This document shows, one piece after another, positions 26,355-35,023 of a DNA stretch of 64,000 bases. Positions within the stretch are counted from its first letter, which is position 1. The number at the start of each line of letters is the position of its first letter. Under the pieces are notes generated by a model, which was not told the origin of the DNA, searched no databases, and was given only the letters and a program-made list of their open reading frames with translations. The DNA is from Blautia glucerasea (GTDB lineage: Bacteria; Bacillota; Clostridia; Lachnospirales; Lachnospiraceae). The stretch is taken from the NCBI RefSeq assembly GCF_020537505.1, contig NZ_JAJBMO010000008.1, positions 107,501-171,500 of the forward strand, read 5' to 3'. The position numbers and the translations under genes were made by a program.

Positions 26355-27557
26355 TTATTTACCCGCCACTCTTAAAAATAATATTTTATCCAGGATTTTA
26401 CCGGCTGCATCCTCCTTACTCATAAGCGGGAGTGATACTTCCTCATCCTGTGTAATCAGAGTCAGAACATTGGTGTCCCCCTGGAATCCGGCACCTGCCA
26501 TCTTGACATTGTTGGCCGCTACCATGTCCAGATTTTTCTTCGTAAGTTTGACTCTGGAATTACCGATCATATTCTGTGTTTCCATGGAAAAACCACACAG
26601 AAACTGTCCATCTGGTTTGTGCTCCCCAAGATATTTCAGAATGTCATCTGTTCTCTCAAGGGCAATGGACATGTCATCGTTTTTCTTTTTGATTTTCTCA
26701 TCGCTCACATTGGCAGGACGATAATCTGCCACTGCTGCTGCTTTGATAATAATATCCTGTTCCTGGCTGGCAGAGGTTACAGCTTCATACATATCCCTGG
26801 CAGTCACTACAGGAACCACCTTCACAAAGGGAGGAGGCGTAAGCGCAGTACGTCCACTTACCAGTGTGACATCTGCTCCGCGGAGCATGGCCATTTTTGC
26901 AATGGCGTAGCCCATTTTTCCTGAAGAGTGGTTTGTAATATAACGGACAGGATCGATTGCTTCCTGGGTAGGGCCGGCGGTAACCAGCACCTTCATTCCT
27001 TCCATATCCTTCTCACAGGCACACTCTCTTAAAATGTAATTTAAAAGAGTTTCCGGCTCCGGCATTTTGCCAGCTCCGGTGTCGCCGCATGCAAGGTAAC
27101 CCACAGCGGGATCGATCACTTCATACCCATAATGCTCCAGAGTCTTCAGATTATCCTGGACAATGGGATTCTCGAACATATTGGTATTCATAGCCGGAGA
27201 AATAAACTTCTTGCATTTACATGCCATAATGGTAGTGGTAAGCATATCATCTGCAATTCCGTGAGCCAGCTTGCCGATCACATTGGCACTGGCCGGTGCG
27301 ATCATCACCACATCTGCTTTCTTTGCAATGGACACATGCTCCACCTGGAACTGAAAATTCCTGTCAAAGGTATCCACAAGGCATTTATTCCCGGTCAGGG
27401 TTTCAAAGGTAATGGGATTAATAAAATTAGTTGCGTTTCTGGTCATAAGCACATGAACATCTGCGTGCTGTTTCTTCAACGCACTTGCAAGATAGGCGAT
27501 CTTATATGCAGCAATACTTCCTGTCACTCCCAGAAGAACGGTTTTTCCATCTAACAT
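26355..27557 (-). CDS. coaBC: Bifunctional phosphopantothenoylcysteine decarboxylase / synthetase
   Basis: The 400-residue protein joins CoaC (1-185) and CoaB (187-400). CoaC motifs are visible: GVTGSIAAYK for FMN binding, histidine in VEHVSIAKKADVV, PAMNTNMF, and the active-site cysteine in ACGDTGAGKMPEP. CoaB carries TAGPTQEAIDPVRYITNHSSG and the lysine-rich KIKKKNDD. It converts 4'-phosphopantothenate to 4'-phosphopantetheine. It lies upstream of the ECF component and coaX. Confidence 0.96.
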   Translation of the reverse strand: MLDGKTVLLGVTGSIAAYKIAYLASALKKQHADVHVLMTRNATNFINPITFETLTGNKCLVDTFDRNFQFQVEHVSIAKKADVVMIAPASANVIGKLAHGIADDMLTTTIMACKCKKFISPAMNTNMFENPIVQDNLKTLEHYGYEVIDPAVGYLACGDTGAGKMPEPETLLNYILRECACEKDMEGMKVLVTAGPTQEAIDPVRYITNHSSGKMGYAIAKMAMLRGADVTLVSGRTALTPPPFVKVVPVVTARDMYEAVTSASQEQDIIIKAAAVADYRPANVSDEKIKKKNDDMSIALERTDDILKYLGEHKPDGQFLCGFSMETQNMIGNSRVKLTKKNLDMVAANNVKMAGAGFQGDTNVLTLITQDEEVSLPLMSKEDAAGKILDKILFLRVAGK

Positions 27558-27840
27558 TATTTTCCCTCATCTCTCTTTGAAATCTTTCGGATAAAATATA
27601 CCTGTCATTTTGTATCTCTTATCCGTACCGCTTATTATAAAACAAAAAGACGTATGAATGCAATGTATTTTTTATATGTTCAGCTTTTCATACATAAATA
27701 AACTCTATATATGTCTTTCTATATCTTTCCTTTGTTCTTATATCTGTTATAATAACTTTATTATTCTGATGAATTCTCTTGTAAATACTGGATTATCACT
27801 GCCTTTGACTATAACAATACTGTAAAAGAAAGGAATTATA

Positions 27841-28401
27841 ATGAACTACCAGATTACACAGTGGTGCGCCCACTTTATCACAGAACAGGTAAAAGAAGGG
27901 GATCTTTGCATTGACGCTACCATGGGAAACGGAAATGATACCCTGCTTCTCTCCCATCTTTGCGGGGAAAAAGGACATGTCCTTGCTTTTGACATTCAGG
28001 AAATGGCACTTTCCAACACGAAAGAACGCCTGGAAAAAGAACATGCAGCCCACAACTATGAGCTGTTTCTGGATTCCCATGTAAATATGGGAAATTACGC
28101 AGAGCCCATGAGTGTAAGCTGCATTGTATTTAACTTTGGTTATCTGCCTGGCGGGAACCACAAGCTTGCCACCAGGCCTGAATCCAGCATTTTGGCCCTT
28201 ACCACCTCCCTCTCCCTTTTGAAAAGAGGCGGGATCCTGATGCTATGCATTTACAGTGGCGGAGATTCCGGATTCCAGGAGCGGGATGCACTGCTTGGCT
28301 GGCTGAAAGAACTGGATCCTAAAAAATATCTGGTTATCAAAACCGAATATTATAATCGTCCTAATAATCCGCCTATGCCTGTGCTTGTAGTCAAACTCTA
28401 A
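27841..28401 (+). CDS. mnmM: SAM-dependent methyltransferase, MnmM/YtqB family
   Basis: A compact 186-residue Rossmann methyltransferase with the SAM motif CIDATMGNGNDTLLLS at 23-38 and the family block FNFGYLPGGNHKLATRP at 98-114. It belongs to the former rRNA methylase family PF06962. B. subtilis YtqB (MnmM) methylates the wobble-uridine aminomethyl group of tRNA, so the same role is likely here. GAAAGGAA precedes the ATG. The 283-base region before it is AT-rich and holds only a weak seven-pair hairpin. Confidence 0.82.
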   Translation: MNYQITQWCAHFITEQVKEGDLCIDATMGNGNDTLLLSHLCGEKGHVLAFDIQEMALSNTKERLEKEHAAHNYELFLDSHVNMGNYAEPMSVSCIVFNFGYLPGGNHKLATRPESSILALTTSLSLLKRGGILMLCIYSGGDSGFQERDALLGWLKELDPKKYLVIKTEYYNRPNNPPMPVLVVKL

Positions 28402-28445
28402 GCCGCCTCTGTCCATGCCTATTTTCTTAGCTTTTATATGCAAAC

Positions 28446-28493
28446 ACCCCTCAGACAGATGATACACATTTTTCTCTGCCTAAGGGGTATTTT
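28446..28493 (+). terminator. Terminator after mnmM
   Basis: The arms ACCCCT and AGGGGT, with further CAGA/TCTG pairing inside, are followed by ATTTTAT. It may also serve the converging cyclophilin gene. Confidence 0.65.
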
Positions 28494-28522
28494 ATCGTTT
28501 GTTATTCTTAAGCCATGCTTTA

Positions 28523-29299
28523 TCAGTCAATGATCGTAACACTTGTCATCACCGGCTGCTCACCTGCGGAAATGGTTCCGTTATTATCTGTAGGCTTCGC
28601 ATCCTTGCAGATCTGGTCTACAATATCCATACCCTCGGTCACATGTCCGAAAGCTGCGTACTGTCCGTCCAGATAGGTGCTGTCCGACTGTACGATGAAG
28701 AACTGGGAGCTTGCGCTGTCCGGATCTGAGGATCTTGCCATGGAGATAACGCCTCTTTCATGGGAAATGTTATTCTCCACACCATTCTCAGAGAACTCTC
28801 CCTTAATAGTCTCATCAGAGCCGCCTCGCCCAGTTCCTTCCGGATCTCCTCCCTGGATCATAAAGCCATCAATAATACGATGGAAGGTAAGTCCATCATA
28901 GAAGTGCTCCTGTGCCAGTTTTACAAAATTGGTCACACTGATAGGAGCAGTATCTGCATCCAGCTCTACCTTAATGGTGCCGTAATCCTGTACCTCGATC
29001 TCAGCATGGTGAAGACCGGTAAGAGGCTGTGAAGTATCCAGAACAGCATCTGCGTATACACTTTCGCTGTCTCCGGAGCCATCTGTAAATCCGGAAACCT
29101 CCTCGTCTGTTCCATCTGTCTTATCTGTACTTTCATCTTTTGTATCTTCTGTCTCTGTATTCTCTTTAGTGTCCGTCTTGGTATCTCCAGCTTCTGTGCT
29201 GGTACTTTCTTCTTTCGTATCATCTGAGCCACAGCCTGCAAGCATTCCCACAGAAAGGGTTGCCACCATCAGCATTGCCAGAATTTTTCTTTTCTTCAT
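28523..29299 (-). CDS. Cyclophilin-type peptidyl-prolyl isomerase, lipoprotein
   Basis: A secreted lipoprotein of 258 residues. The signal peptide ends in the lipobox LAGC (C23), followed by a 50-residue Asp/Thr/Glu/Lys-rich linker and a cyclophilin domain from about 95. The active-site block FHRIIDGFMIQGGDPEGTGRGG contains the catalytic arginine, and SSQFFIV is also conserved. It should fold exported proteins at the cell surface. The promoter at 29423-29450 places a dispersed hairpin repeat in its 5' leader. Confidence 0.93.
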   Translation of the reverse strand: MKKRKILAMLMVATLSVGMLAGCGSDDTKEESTSTEAGDTKTDTKENTETEDTKDESTDKTDGTDEEVSGFTDGSGDSESVYADAVLDTSQPLTGLHHAEIEVQDYGTIKVELDADTAPISVTNFVKLAQEHFYDGLTFHRIIDGFMIQGGDPEGTGRGGSDETIKGEFSENGVENNISHERGVISMARSSDPDSASSQFFIVQSDSTYLDGQYAAFGHVTEGMDIVDQICKDAKPTDNNGTISAGEQPVMTSVTIID

Positions 29300-29357
29300 A
29301 ATGTCATGCCTCCAATTTAAAAAGCTGTTTCCAATATCGCATCCGATATGAAAATGA

Positions 29358-29384
29358 GTTACTGTTCACGTCCAGGCCAGTAAC
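29358..29384. repeat. Dispersed hairpin repeat in the cyclophilin leader
   Basis: The arms GTTACTG (29358-29364) and CAGTAAC (29378-29384) match the second hairpin of the family at 47000-47026. The repeat lies between the promoter and the start codon, so it is transcribed in the mRNA leader. Confidence 0.6.
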
Positions 29385-29422
29385 AGAATAGCGCCAGGCA
29401 ATTCCTGACGCCATCTTTTTCC

Positions 29423-29450
29423 ATTATAACGAAATTCACACAAAAAACAA
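29423..29450 (-). promoter_or_regulatory. Promoter of the cyclophilin gene
   Basis: TTGTTT (29445-29450) and TATAAT (29423-29428) are 16 bases apart, giving a leader of about 115 bases. Confidence 0.65.
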
Positions 29451-29493
29451 TTGTTTTCACAAATTGTTCAATTTCTTTTTCTCTTTCTTTCTC

Positions 29494-29522
29494 TTGCCAC
29501 ATAGGGGAATGTCTGTTAAAAT
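29494..29522 (+). promoter_or_regulatory. Promoter of luxS
   Basis: TTGCCA (29494-29499) and TAAAAT (29517-29522) are 17 bases apart, about 40 bases ahead of luxS. It is back to back with the cyclophilin promoter. Confidence 0.65.
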
Positions 29523-29564
29523 CAAGAAAGTTAGAAATTATTATATAGAAAGCGAGGCCTTTTT

Positions 29565-30044
29565 ATGGAAAAAATCACCAGTTTTACAATAGATCACATC
29601 AAGCTGCAGCCAGGTGTTTATGTATCCCGCAAGGATCCGGTTGGAGACAGCGTGATCACCACTTTTGATATCCGTATGACTTCCCCCAACGAGGAGCCGG
29701 TTATGAATACCGCAGAGCTTCATACTATCGAACATCTTGCAGCTACCTTTCTTCGCAACCACAGGGAATTCGGACCGAAGATGATCTACTGGGGACCAAT
29801 GGGCTGCCGTACCGGCAATTATCTGCTGCTGAACGGAGATTATGAGTCTAAGGACATTGTTCCGCTTATGATTGAAACCTTTGAGTTTATCCGTGATTTT
29901 GAAGGGGAGGTTCCCGGAGCTTCTCCTAAAGATTGTGGAAATTATCTGGACATGAATCTGGGAATGGCAAAATATCTGGCTAAGAAATTTCTGGATGAAG
30001 TGCTGTACGATATTAAGCCTGACAGACTGGTTTATCCGGAGTAA
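29565..30044 (+). CDS. luxS: S-ribosylhomocysteine lyase
   Basis: LuxS cleaves S-ribosylhomocysteine to homocysteine and the AI-2 precursor. The 159-residue length is normal. The metal site is H53 and H57 in HTIEH plus C124 in KDCGNYLDMN, and the catalytic cysteine is C81 in GPMGCRTG. It is monocistronic, with its own promoter and terminator. No Pfs nucleosidase gene is nearby. Confidence 0.97.
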   Translation: MEKITSFTIDHIKLQPGVYVSRKDPVGDSVITTFDIRMTSPNEEPVMNTAELHTIEHLAATFLRNHREFGPKMIYWGPMGCRTGNYLLLNGDYESKDIVPLMIETFEFIRDFEGEVPGASPKDCGNYLDMNLGMAKYLAKKFLDEVLYDIKPDRLVYPE

Positions 30045-30058
30045 GAAATTAAAAATCA

Positions 30059-30088
30059 CCCTCTTGCCATGCGGCAGGAGGGTTTTTT
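30059..30088 (+). terminator. Terminator after luxS
   Basis: CCCTCTTGCC and GGCAGGAGGG form a ten-pair stem (one wobble) with an ATGC loop, followed by six T. Confidence 0.92.
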
Positions 30089-30100
30089 ATACAAAAAAAC

Positions 30101-30139
30101 GCTATGTAAATGTCAGATAATCTCATTCATTTACATAGC
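30101..30139. repeat. Perfect 12-bp hairpin beside repeat family 2
   Basis: GCTATGTAAATG (30101-30112) pairs with CATTTACATAGC (30128-30139), followed by ATTTTCT. It stands directly before a family-2 repeat, just as the hairpin at 8926-8980 stands beside the other copy. It may be an additional terminator or part of the element. Confidence 0.6.
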
Positions 30140-30151
30140 ATTTTCTAATTT

Positions 30152-30204
30152 TCACGAGCAACGGGCCAAAGTCCATGCTTGCATGAGACCTTGGCGACTG
30201 CCAC
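30152..30204. repeat. Second dispersed repeat family, copy 2
   Basis: Reads ACGAGCAAC, a CCAAAGTCCATGC segment, and CATGAGACCTTGGCGACTGCC, matching the reverse complement of 8869-8922 over about 50 bases with scattered changes. Both copies lie in convergent intergenic regions next to a hairpin. Confidence 0.6.
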
Positions 30205-30207
30205 GGA

Positions 30208-30246
30208 AACGGGTAAAACCCGCAAAACGCGTTTTACCCGTTTTTT
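30208..30246. terminator. Terminator between luxS and the SH3 lipoprotein gene
   Basis: AACGGGTAAAAC (30208-30219) pairs with GTTTTACCCGTT (30231-30242) and is followed on the plus strand by a T run. On the minus strand it lies 27 bases after the SH3 gene stop but has only TTT after it. Confidence 0.75.
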
Positions 30247-30272
30247 ATTTCGTTTTCTCAGATTTTGAAGTA

Positions 30273-30794
30273 TCAGCCTGCAACAGACTCATCCGCTGCA
30301 GCATCTGCGCTGCCATCTGTGAAGGACTGGTCAGCAGTTCCATCTGTGGCGGTATCTGCTGCCGCACCATCAGCTGCTGTATCCGCAGCTACTGCACTTA
30401 CATAATCACCAGATACATAAGCGGTCTGGCCCTCATAAGAAACCTCGATCCAGCCATTGTCACACACACCTGTACTGGTAAGCTGTGTGCCATTTGCCAC
30501 GCCAGCGATTAATGTGGCATCTGCACTTGCATCTGCACGAAGGTTTACATCTGCATTTGCAACATAAGTACCATCCTGCTTGGTAACATTTACGCCGCTT
30601 GCAGTCTGCACTATAACAGGCTCCGGTGTAGGGGTTGCCTCTGGTGTAGGGGTTACCTCCGGTGTAGGGGTAGGAATTGGTGTAGGGGTTGCCTGTATAA
30701 CAGTAACGGTTGCTCCGGCGCCTTCCTCAAATCCACATCCTGGAATAGAAAATGCTGCGCCAAGAAGCAAAACGGCTAATGCTGCTTTTTTCAT
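30273..30794 (-). CDS. SH3-domain lipoprotein with Pro-Thr spacer
   Basis: A 173-residue exported lipoprotein. The signal peptide ends in SIPGC (C20). A TPTP/EATPTPE-type spacer at 35-60 follows, then a bacterial SH3 domain (about 76-137) recognisable from ADVNLRADASADATLIAGVANG and WIEVSYEGQTAYVSGDYV. The C-terminal tail is Ala/Asp/Thr-rich. Such domains often bind cell-wall peptides; no catalytic domain is present. A CAAAGCAC/GTGCTTTG palindrome directly ahead of the ribosome site (30813-30830) could affect translation. Confidence 0.8.
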   Translation of the reverse strand: MKKAALAVLLLGAAFSIPGCGFEEGAGATVTVIQATPTPIPTPTPEVTPTPEATPTPEPVIVQTASGVNVTKQDGTYVANADVNLRADASADATLIAGVANGTQLTSTGVCDNGWIEVSYEGQTAYVSGDYVSAVAADTAADGAAADTATDGTADQSFTDGSADAAADESVAG

Positions 30795-30896
30795 AATATA
30801 ATTCCTCCTTTACAAAGCACTGGTGCTTTGAATTGATTCATCTTCTCTTAATATAAATATTACAAAAACAGACTCATTTCGCGAATCGTTACAATT

Positions 30897-30925
30897 AATA
30901 TACAGTATTATTACAAATTATGCAA
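30897..30925 (-). promoter_or_regulatory. Promoter of the SH3 lipoprotein gene
   Basis: TTGCAT (30920-30925) and TATATT (30897-30902) have a 17-base spacer, about 100 bases upstream of the gene. Confidence 0.55.
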
Positions 30926-30960
30926 CCCCTAAGTGTAGCTTTGCCTATGGAATTCCTTTC

Positions 30961-31030
30961 TTATCCGTTACTGGCCACAACCTGACCGGCAACACACTTC
31001 GCAATGCACAGGAAGCAAAAAACACCTCTA
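30961..31030. repeat. Dispersed double-hairpin repeat, copy with wobble-rich hairpin 2
   Basis: On the minus strand the order is CCTGTGCATTGCGAAGTG, then a hairpin from 30967 to 30993 with GTTGCCGG-type and GGCCAGTAAC arms. The arm changes keep the pairing through G-T wobbles. The plus strand ends in AAAAAACACCTC, also seen at 37980-37990 and 35400-35415. Confidence 0.55.
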
Positions 31031-31049
31031 GTAAACTGTAGTCCTTAGC

Positions 31050-32099
31050 TTACACCTGCTCAAACACCACCGTCACCTGTCCGCCGCAGATCATGCCAAG
31101 GCTGTCCTTTCCGTCTGCAGTTAAGGCATAGTGCTTTACTTCTTTTTCTTTTACTTCTTTGCAGTGATGGATGGCTTCAAACTCTACTTTTCCGCCTCCA
31201 ATGCTGCCTGTGATATGACCGGAGGGTTCTACGAACATTTTGCTTCCCACACCTCTTGGGGAGGAACCGGATTTCTCAGCGATGGTGACCATCACACCAG
31301 GACGGCCCTCCAGCACTGCTGCCTCTACTTTTTCATCACAATATGCGGAATAATGCTGGTTCTTCACCTTAACGATCTCTGCCATAATGCTCACTGCAAT
31401 CTCCTCTGGAAGCTGACCGCCAAGAGGGATTCCAATGGGGGCATGGACCTCATCCAGCTGTGCCTCTGTGTAGCCTTCCTTCAGAAGGTTTTCCCGGGTA
31501 ACCCACACTTTGTTTTTGCTGCCGATCATGCCCAGATATTCGTATGGGCGGTGAAGAAGCCGGCGAAGGCAGTCTGCATCGCCAAGATGTCCTCTGGTGA
31601 GAATTACATAATAGGCATTGTCATAGGGAGCAATGTATTGATCTAAATCTTTGAAATCACCATACACCAGCTGGTCTGCTTCTGGGAAACGCTCTCTTGT
31701 CACAAAGTCTTCTCTGTCATCCATGATTGTCACATGAAAACCAAGCATTTTCCCAAGATGGGCAGTAGGCTGTGAAACGTGACCGCCGCCAAAAATCACA
31801 AGCCGCGGATTCTTGCGGTAATCTTCTACAAAAAGGCGGTGGCCGTCCGCCTGGACCACCTTTGTTTCTCTGGTATTCTTCAAAATATTAAAATACTTAT
31901 CCCAGACAGCCTGATCCTTCGGATTTCCGGGAATCAGTTGCATATTTGATGCCTGATCAGCGGATTCACTGCTGTTTTCTTCCCGGATCACGGTCTCTGG
32001 TTTCAGGATACACTTCTTCCCCATATAAGGACCATCCAGAAAAATTCCGGTTTTCACTCTGCCTTTTTCGTCCAGGATCTGGTAAATTTTATTGTACAT
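31050..32099 (-). CDS. XdhC/CoxI-family molybdenum hydroxylase maturation protein
   Basis: A 349-residue protein with the two XdhC modules in swapped order. A Rossmann domain (LVIFGGGHVSQPTAHLGKML at about 100) comes first. The CoxI-type domain is at the C-terminus (EGRPGVMVTIAEKSGSSPRGVGSKM at about 263). In common XdhC the CoxI domain is N-terminal. The family sulfurates or inserts Mo cofactor into xanthine dehydrogenases, so it likely serves the xdh enzymes of this island. GAGGTGAAG precedes the ATG. It is back to back with the symporter. Confidence 0.82.
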   Translation of the reverse strand: MYNKIYQILDEKGRVKTGIFLDGPYMGKKCILKPETVIREENSSESADQASNMQLIPGNPKDQAVWDKYFNILKNTRETKVVQADGHRLFVEDYRKNPRLVIFGGGHVSQPTAHLGKMLGFHVTIMDDREDFVTRERFPEADQLVYGDFKDLDQYIAPYDNAYYVILTRGHLGDADCLRRLLHRPYEYLGMIGSKNKVWVTRENLLKEGYTEAQLDEVHAPIGIPLGGQLPEEIAVSIMAEIVKVKNQHYSAYCDEKVEAAVLEGRPGVMVTIAEKSGSSPRGVGSKMFVEPSGHITGSIGGGKVEFEAIHHCKEVKEKEVKHYALTADGKDSLGMICGGQVTVVFEQV

Positions 32100-32137
32100 G
32101 GTACTTCACCTCATTTATAATTGATTTCATTATTTCA

Positions 32138-32166
32138 TTGCACCTTTTATTCCTATATATTATAAT
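32138..32166 (+). promoter_or_regulatory. Promoter of the broken symporter gene
   Basis: TTGCAC (32138-32143) and TATAAT (32161-32166) are 17 bases apart and remain intact although the gene downstream is interrupted. Confidence 0.7.
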
Positions 32167-32187
32167 ACATTCGGAGGAATTTTCACA

Positions 32188-33384
32188 ATGAAGAAAAAAA
32201 GAATTATGGCCAGTTTTCCTATTCGGATTCTGGCAGTCAGTATACTTGGTCTCCTTGCAGGCCTGTTTTTTAATGCCACGAGAACTATGGGACTGACCTC
32301 CGGAGCTTTGAATCTGGTTGTCACAGCCCGTTATGTGCTAAGCCAGCTGATCACTTTCCTGGCACCTGTGATCATCCTCGGTCTTATGGCATCCTCGATT
32401 ATTTCCGTAAAAAAGGATCCCACACCGGTCACGGCACCGGCCATTCGGATCACCTATTTTTCCATGCTCGGAGCAGCCGCCTTCGCGTCAGTCCTTGGCT
32501 ACCTGATCATTCCAAGACTTCCGGTATCCACAGACAGCCTGTCTTTCCGGTTTCTTCCAGATACCTTGTTTGAGCTGCCTATTCCAGCACCTGTTTCTGC
32601 CTTAAGTACATTGGTGCTTGCTATTTTACTTGGTTTTGGTGCCTGCTGGACCAATGCCACACGGACAAAAGAGCTTTTACAGGAGCTTCGGGGAATCACC
32701 CTTTCCTTGATGTCCAGAATCCTTCTCCCCGTATTGCCGGCTTATATCGGGCTTTCCCTTTGTACGCTGGCTTATCAGGGATATTTTATTAAGTAACTGC
32801 CACTTTTGCTTCTGGCTCTCATCATTGTAATCCCGGCTTACATGATCTGGGTACTTGCCCTGTATCATATTGCAGGCTCCTATGCAGGGGAAAAACCATG
32901 GGAAATTATGAAAAATTATATGCCAGTCTGTAAAATAGCTCTGAAAACCCATTCTTCCACTGCGTCCGAAAAGTACTCCAGAGAAGCGGCGGACAAATGC
33001 AGCCAGCTGGATCCAAGGCTTACGAAAGAAACGGTCCCACTGTTTACCCGGATCCACCACTGTGGTTCCGTCCTTGCAGAAGTATTTTTCGCCATGATGA
33101 TTTCCCGGATTCTTTACGGTTCTGTTCCTGCACCTGGAACCATGGTGGTCTTTTGCATTCTTCTTGCCACCTGTTCCATTGGTACACCCGGGCTTTCCTG
33201 GGGAACGGTCATGGTATCCCTGGGAACCCTGACCGGGATCCTGAAGTTTGGAGATTCCGGCGTGGCGCTGATGTTCGCTGTTTTTGCACTCCATGATGCC
33301 TTTGCAGCAGCCTGCAACATGACCTGTGACGGAGCCGCCGTTCTGTTTCTCACAGGGTATGCGAAGAGACATGATATGAAATAG
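32188..33384 (+). pseudogene. Dicarboxylate/amino acid:cation symporter, interrupted by one in-frame stop
   Basis: The two halves (about 202 and 195 codons) lie in the same reading frame and are separated only by a TAA at 32794-32796. Joined, they give a normal-length SDF/DctA-GltP type carrier of about 398 residues with family features such as ATCSIGTPGLSWGTVMV and HDAFAAACNMTCDGAAV in the C-terminal half. GGAGG and a consensus promoter precede it. With TAA, selenocysteine or pyrrolysine insertion is not an option. It is either a recent pseudogene or a sequence error; internal restart at TTG 32806 would give only the second half. Confidence 0.85.
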
Positions 33385-33410
33385 AGGACTGAATTCTCCA
33401 CAACGGTTGC

Positions 33411-33649
33411 TTTTTCAAACATGCTCTACTCCTGAAGTCCGGTCAGCTGGCTGCAAACCCAAAATACCGTGATAACAAAGCGAAATGTACTTTTCATTCC
33501 GCCTTTTATCACGGCATTTTTGTCTTAAATTACTTCCCCCCTGAACTTGCAAATTGATTTTCCCACTACGACACAATGCGCATTGTAAGTATCTCCCACA
33601 AATTGTGGCGCACATCCTGCAGAAAGCCTTTTTCAGACACGCTCTAGTC
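33411..33649. repeat. Direct repeat pair flanking the symporter/hydA intergenic region
   Basis: Nearly identical stretches TTTTTCAAACATGCTCTACT (33411-33430) and TTTTTCAGACACGCTCTAGT (33631-33650) border a 200-base non-coding segment holding a terminator. The second copy overlaps the hydA stop codon. The ACAYGCTCTA core recurs at 5872, 43482 and 45891. Confidence 0.5.
33467..33521. terminator. Terminator between the symporter and hydA
   Basis: CCGTGATAA (33467-33475) and TTATCACGG (33506-33514) pair, followed on the plus strand by CATTTTTG and on the minus strand by TATTTTGG. It can stop both converging units. Confidence 0.7.
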
Positions 33650-35023
33650 CAACGGCTGTCTGAGCCCTCTTTTAATATAAGTTCCCAGTTTGTCCTGAAC
33701 CAGTTTTCCATCTTCCACAGCAAGATTTCCACGAAGAAATACCTTGTCAATATCTCCATGGATCTTAAAACCCTCATAGGGATTATTGTCTGTATTGTAA
33801 GCATGTGTTTTTGCAGAGATAACATTCTCTTTCCCGGGATCAAACACTACAATATCGGCGTCGCTGCCTTCGGATATGGATCCCTTGTCTGGATATACTC
33901 CATATAGCTTCGCTGGGTTCTCACACAGAAGCTGACACATTTTCTCTACTGTAATTTTTCCAGTGCGTACACCGTAGGTATAGAGAAGAGTTCCCCTTGT
34001 CTGGACTCCTGGCAGACCGCCTGGGATTTTGGTGAAATCTTTTTTTCCCATTGCTTTCTGGGCAAGGGTAAAGCTGCACTGGTCTGTAGCTACTGTCTGA
34101 ATATCCCCATTTGCCAGGGCTTTCCACAGGCAGTCCTGATCCTCCTTCTTACGGATTGGCGGAGCGCACACATACTTGGCTCCTTCGAAATCCGGCTTGG
34201 AATAAACACTGTCATCCAGAAGCAGATACTGAGGGCAGGTCTCTGCAAATACCGTCTGGTCATTTTCACGGGCGCGGATGATCTCTTCGTAGGCCTTGCG
34301 GTTGGTAAGGTGAACTACCATAACCGGAGCCCCGGCTTCCTTCGCAATTACCAGAAGACGGTGTACCGCTTCTGCTTCCATGGTGTCAGGACGAACAAGC
34401 GGGTGATTCTCCGGGCCAAGTCTGCCCTGGGATTTCGCCTCCTGGATCAATGCATCGATCACACCTGCATTTTCACAATGGACACCTGCGAAACAGCCTT
34501 TTTCATTCAGCGCCTTTATGATCTTGTAAAGGTCCCCGTCGTCCACGATCATAGCCGGATAGGTCATGTACAGCTTAAAGCTGGTGATACCCTCATCGAT
34601 CATGTCCTGGATTTCTTTCCGGGTCTCTTCATTCCACTCTACAATGGACATATGGAAGGAATAATCACAGGAGCATTTTCCGTCAGCTTTCTTACGCCAT
34701 TTCTGAAGACCTTCTTTCAAGGTATGTCCGCCCTTGTCCTGTGAGGCAAAATCAATGACCAAAGTGGTTCCTCCCAAAATCGCAGCTCTGGTTCCTGTCT
34801 CGAAATCGTCTGCTGTCACAGTACCTGCAACTTCCAGGTCAAAGTGGGTGTGTCCGTCAATAAATCCTGGGAAAAGAAGCTTGCCGGATACATCCAGCAA
34901 CTGGGCATCTGGCTGGGAAAGGTTCTCTCCCACTTTCACGATCTTCTCTCCCTCTATCATTACGTCCAGCTTCTTCGCAGCAGTACCGGAGACAACAGTT
35001 CCATTTTTCAAAAGATATTTCAT
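33644..35023 (-). CDS. hydA: Dihydropyrimidinase / D-hydantoinase family hydrolase
   Basis: A 459-residue cyclic amidohydrolase. Metal ligands are seen in GHTHFD (H58, H60), and the lysine for carbamylation in SFKLYMTYP near 147; GVHCEN and MVVHLTN supply the other histidines. It hydrolyses hydantoin or dihydropyrimidine-type rings. In the urate-degradation cluster of gut bacteria the homologue (hyuA/ygeZ) opens a ring intermediate. I start at the ATG at 35023 after GGGGG; a longer frame to 35068 lacks support. Its own promoter is at 35146-35174. Confidence 0.9.
   Translation of the reverse strand: MKYLLKNGTVVSGTAAKKLDVMIEGEKIVKVGENLSQPDAQLLDVSGKLLFPGFIDGHTHFDLEVAGTVTADDFETGTRAAILGGTTLVIDFASQDKGGHTLKEGLQKWRKKADGKCSCDYSFHMSIVEWNEETRKEIQDMIDEGITSFKLYMTYPAMIVDDGDLYKIIKALNEKGCFAGVHCENAGVIDALIQEAKSQGRLGPENHPLVRPDTMEAEAVHRLLVIAKEAGAPVMVVHLTNRKAYEEIIRARENDQTVFAETCPQYLLLDDSVYSKPDFEGAKYVCAPPIRKKEDQDCLWKALANGDIQTVATDQCSFTLAQKAMGKKDFTKIPGGLPGVQTRGTLLYTYGVRTGKITVEKMCQLLCENPAKLYGVYPDKGSISEGSDADIVVFDPGKENVISAKTHAYNTDNNPYEGFKIHGDIDKVFLRGNLAVEDGKLVQDKLGTYIKRGLRQPLD

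Noticed and set aside
27558..27840. Regulatory RNA between coaBC and mnmM
   Set aside because: The region is AT-rich with only a seven-pair GTATGAA/TTCATAC stem and no convincing promoter or aptamer motif.
32794..32796. Recoded stop (selenocysteine) in the symporter
   Set aside because: The codon is TAA, not TGA or TAG, and no hairpin suitable for recoding follows directly.
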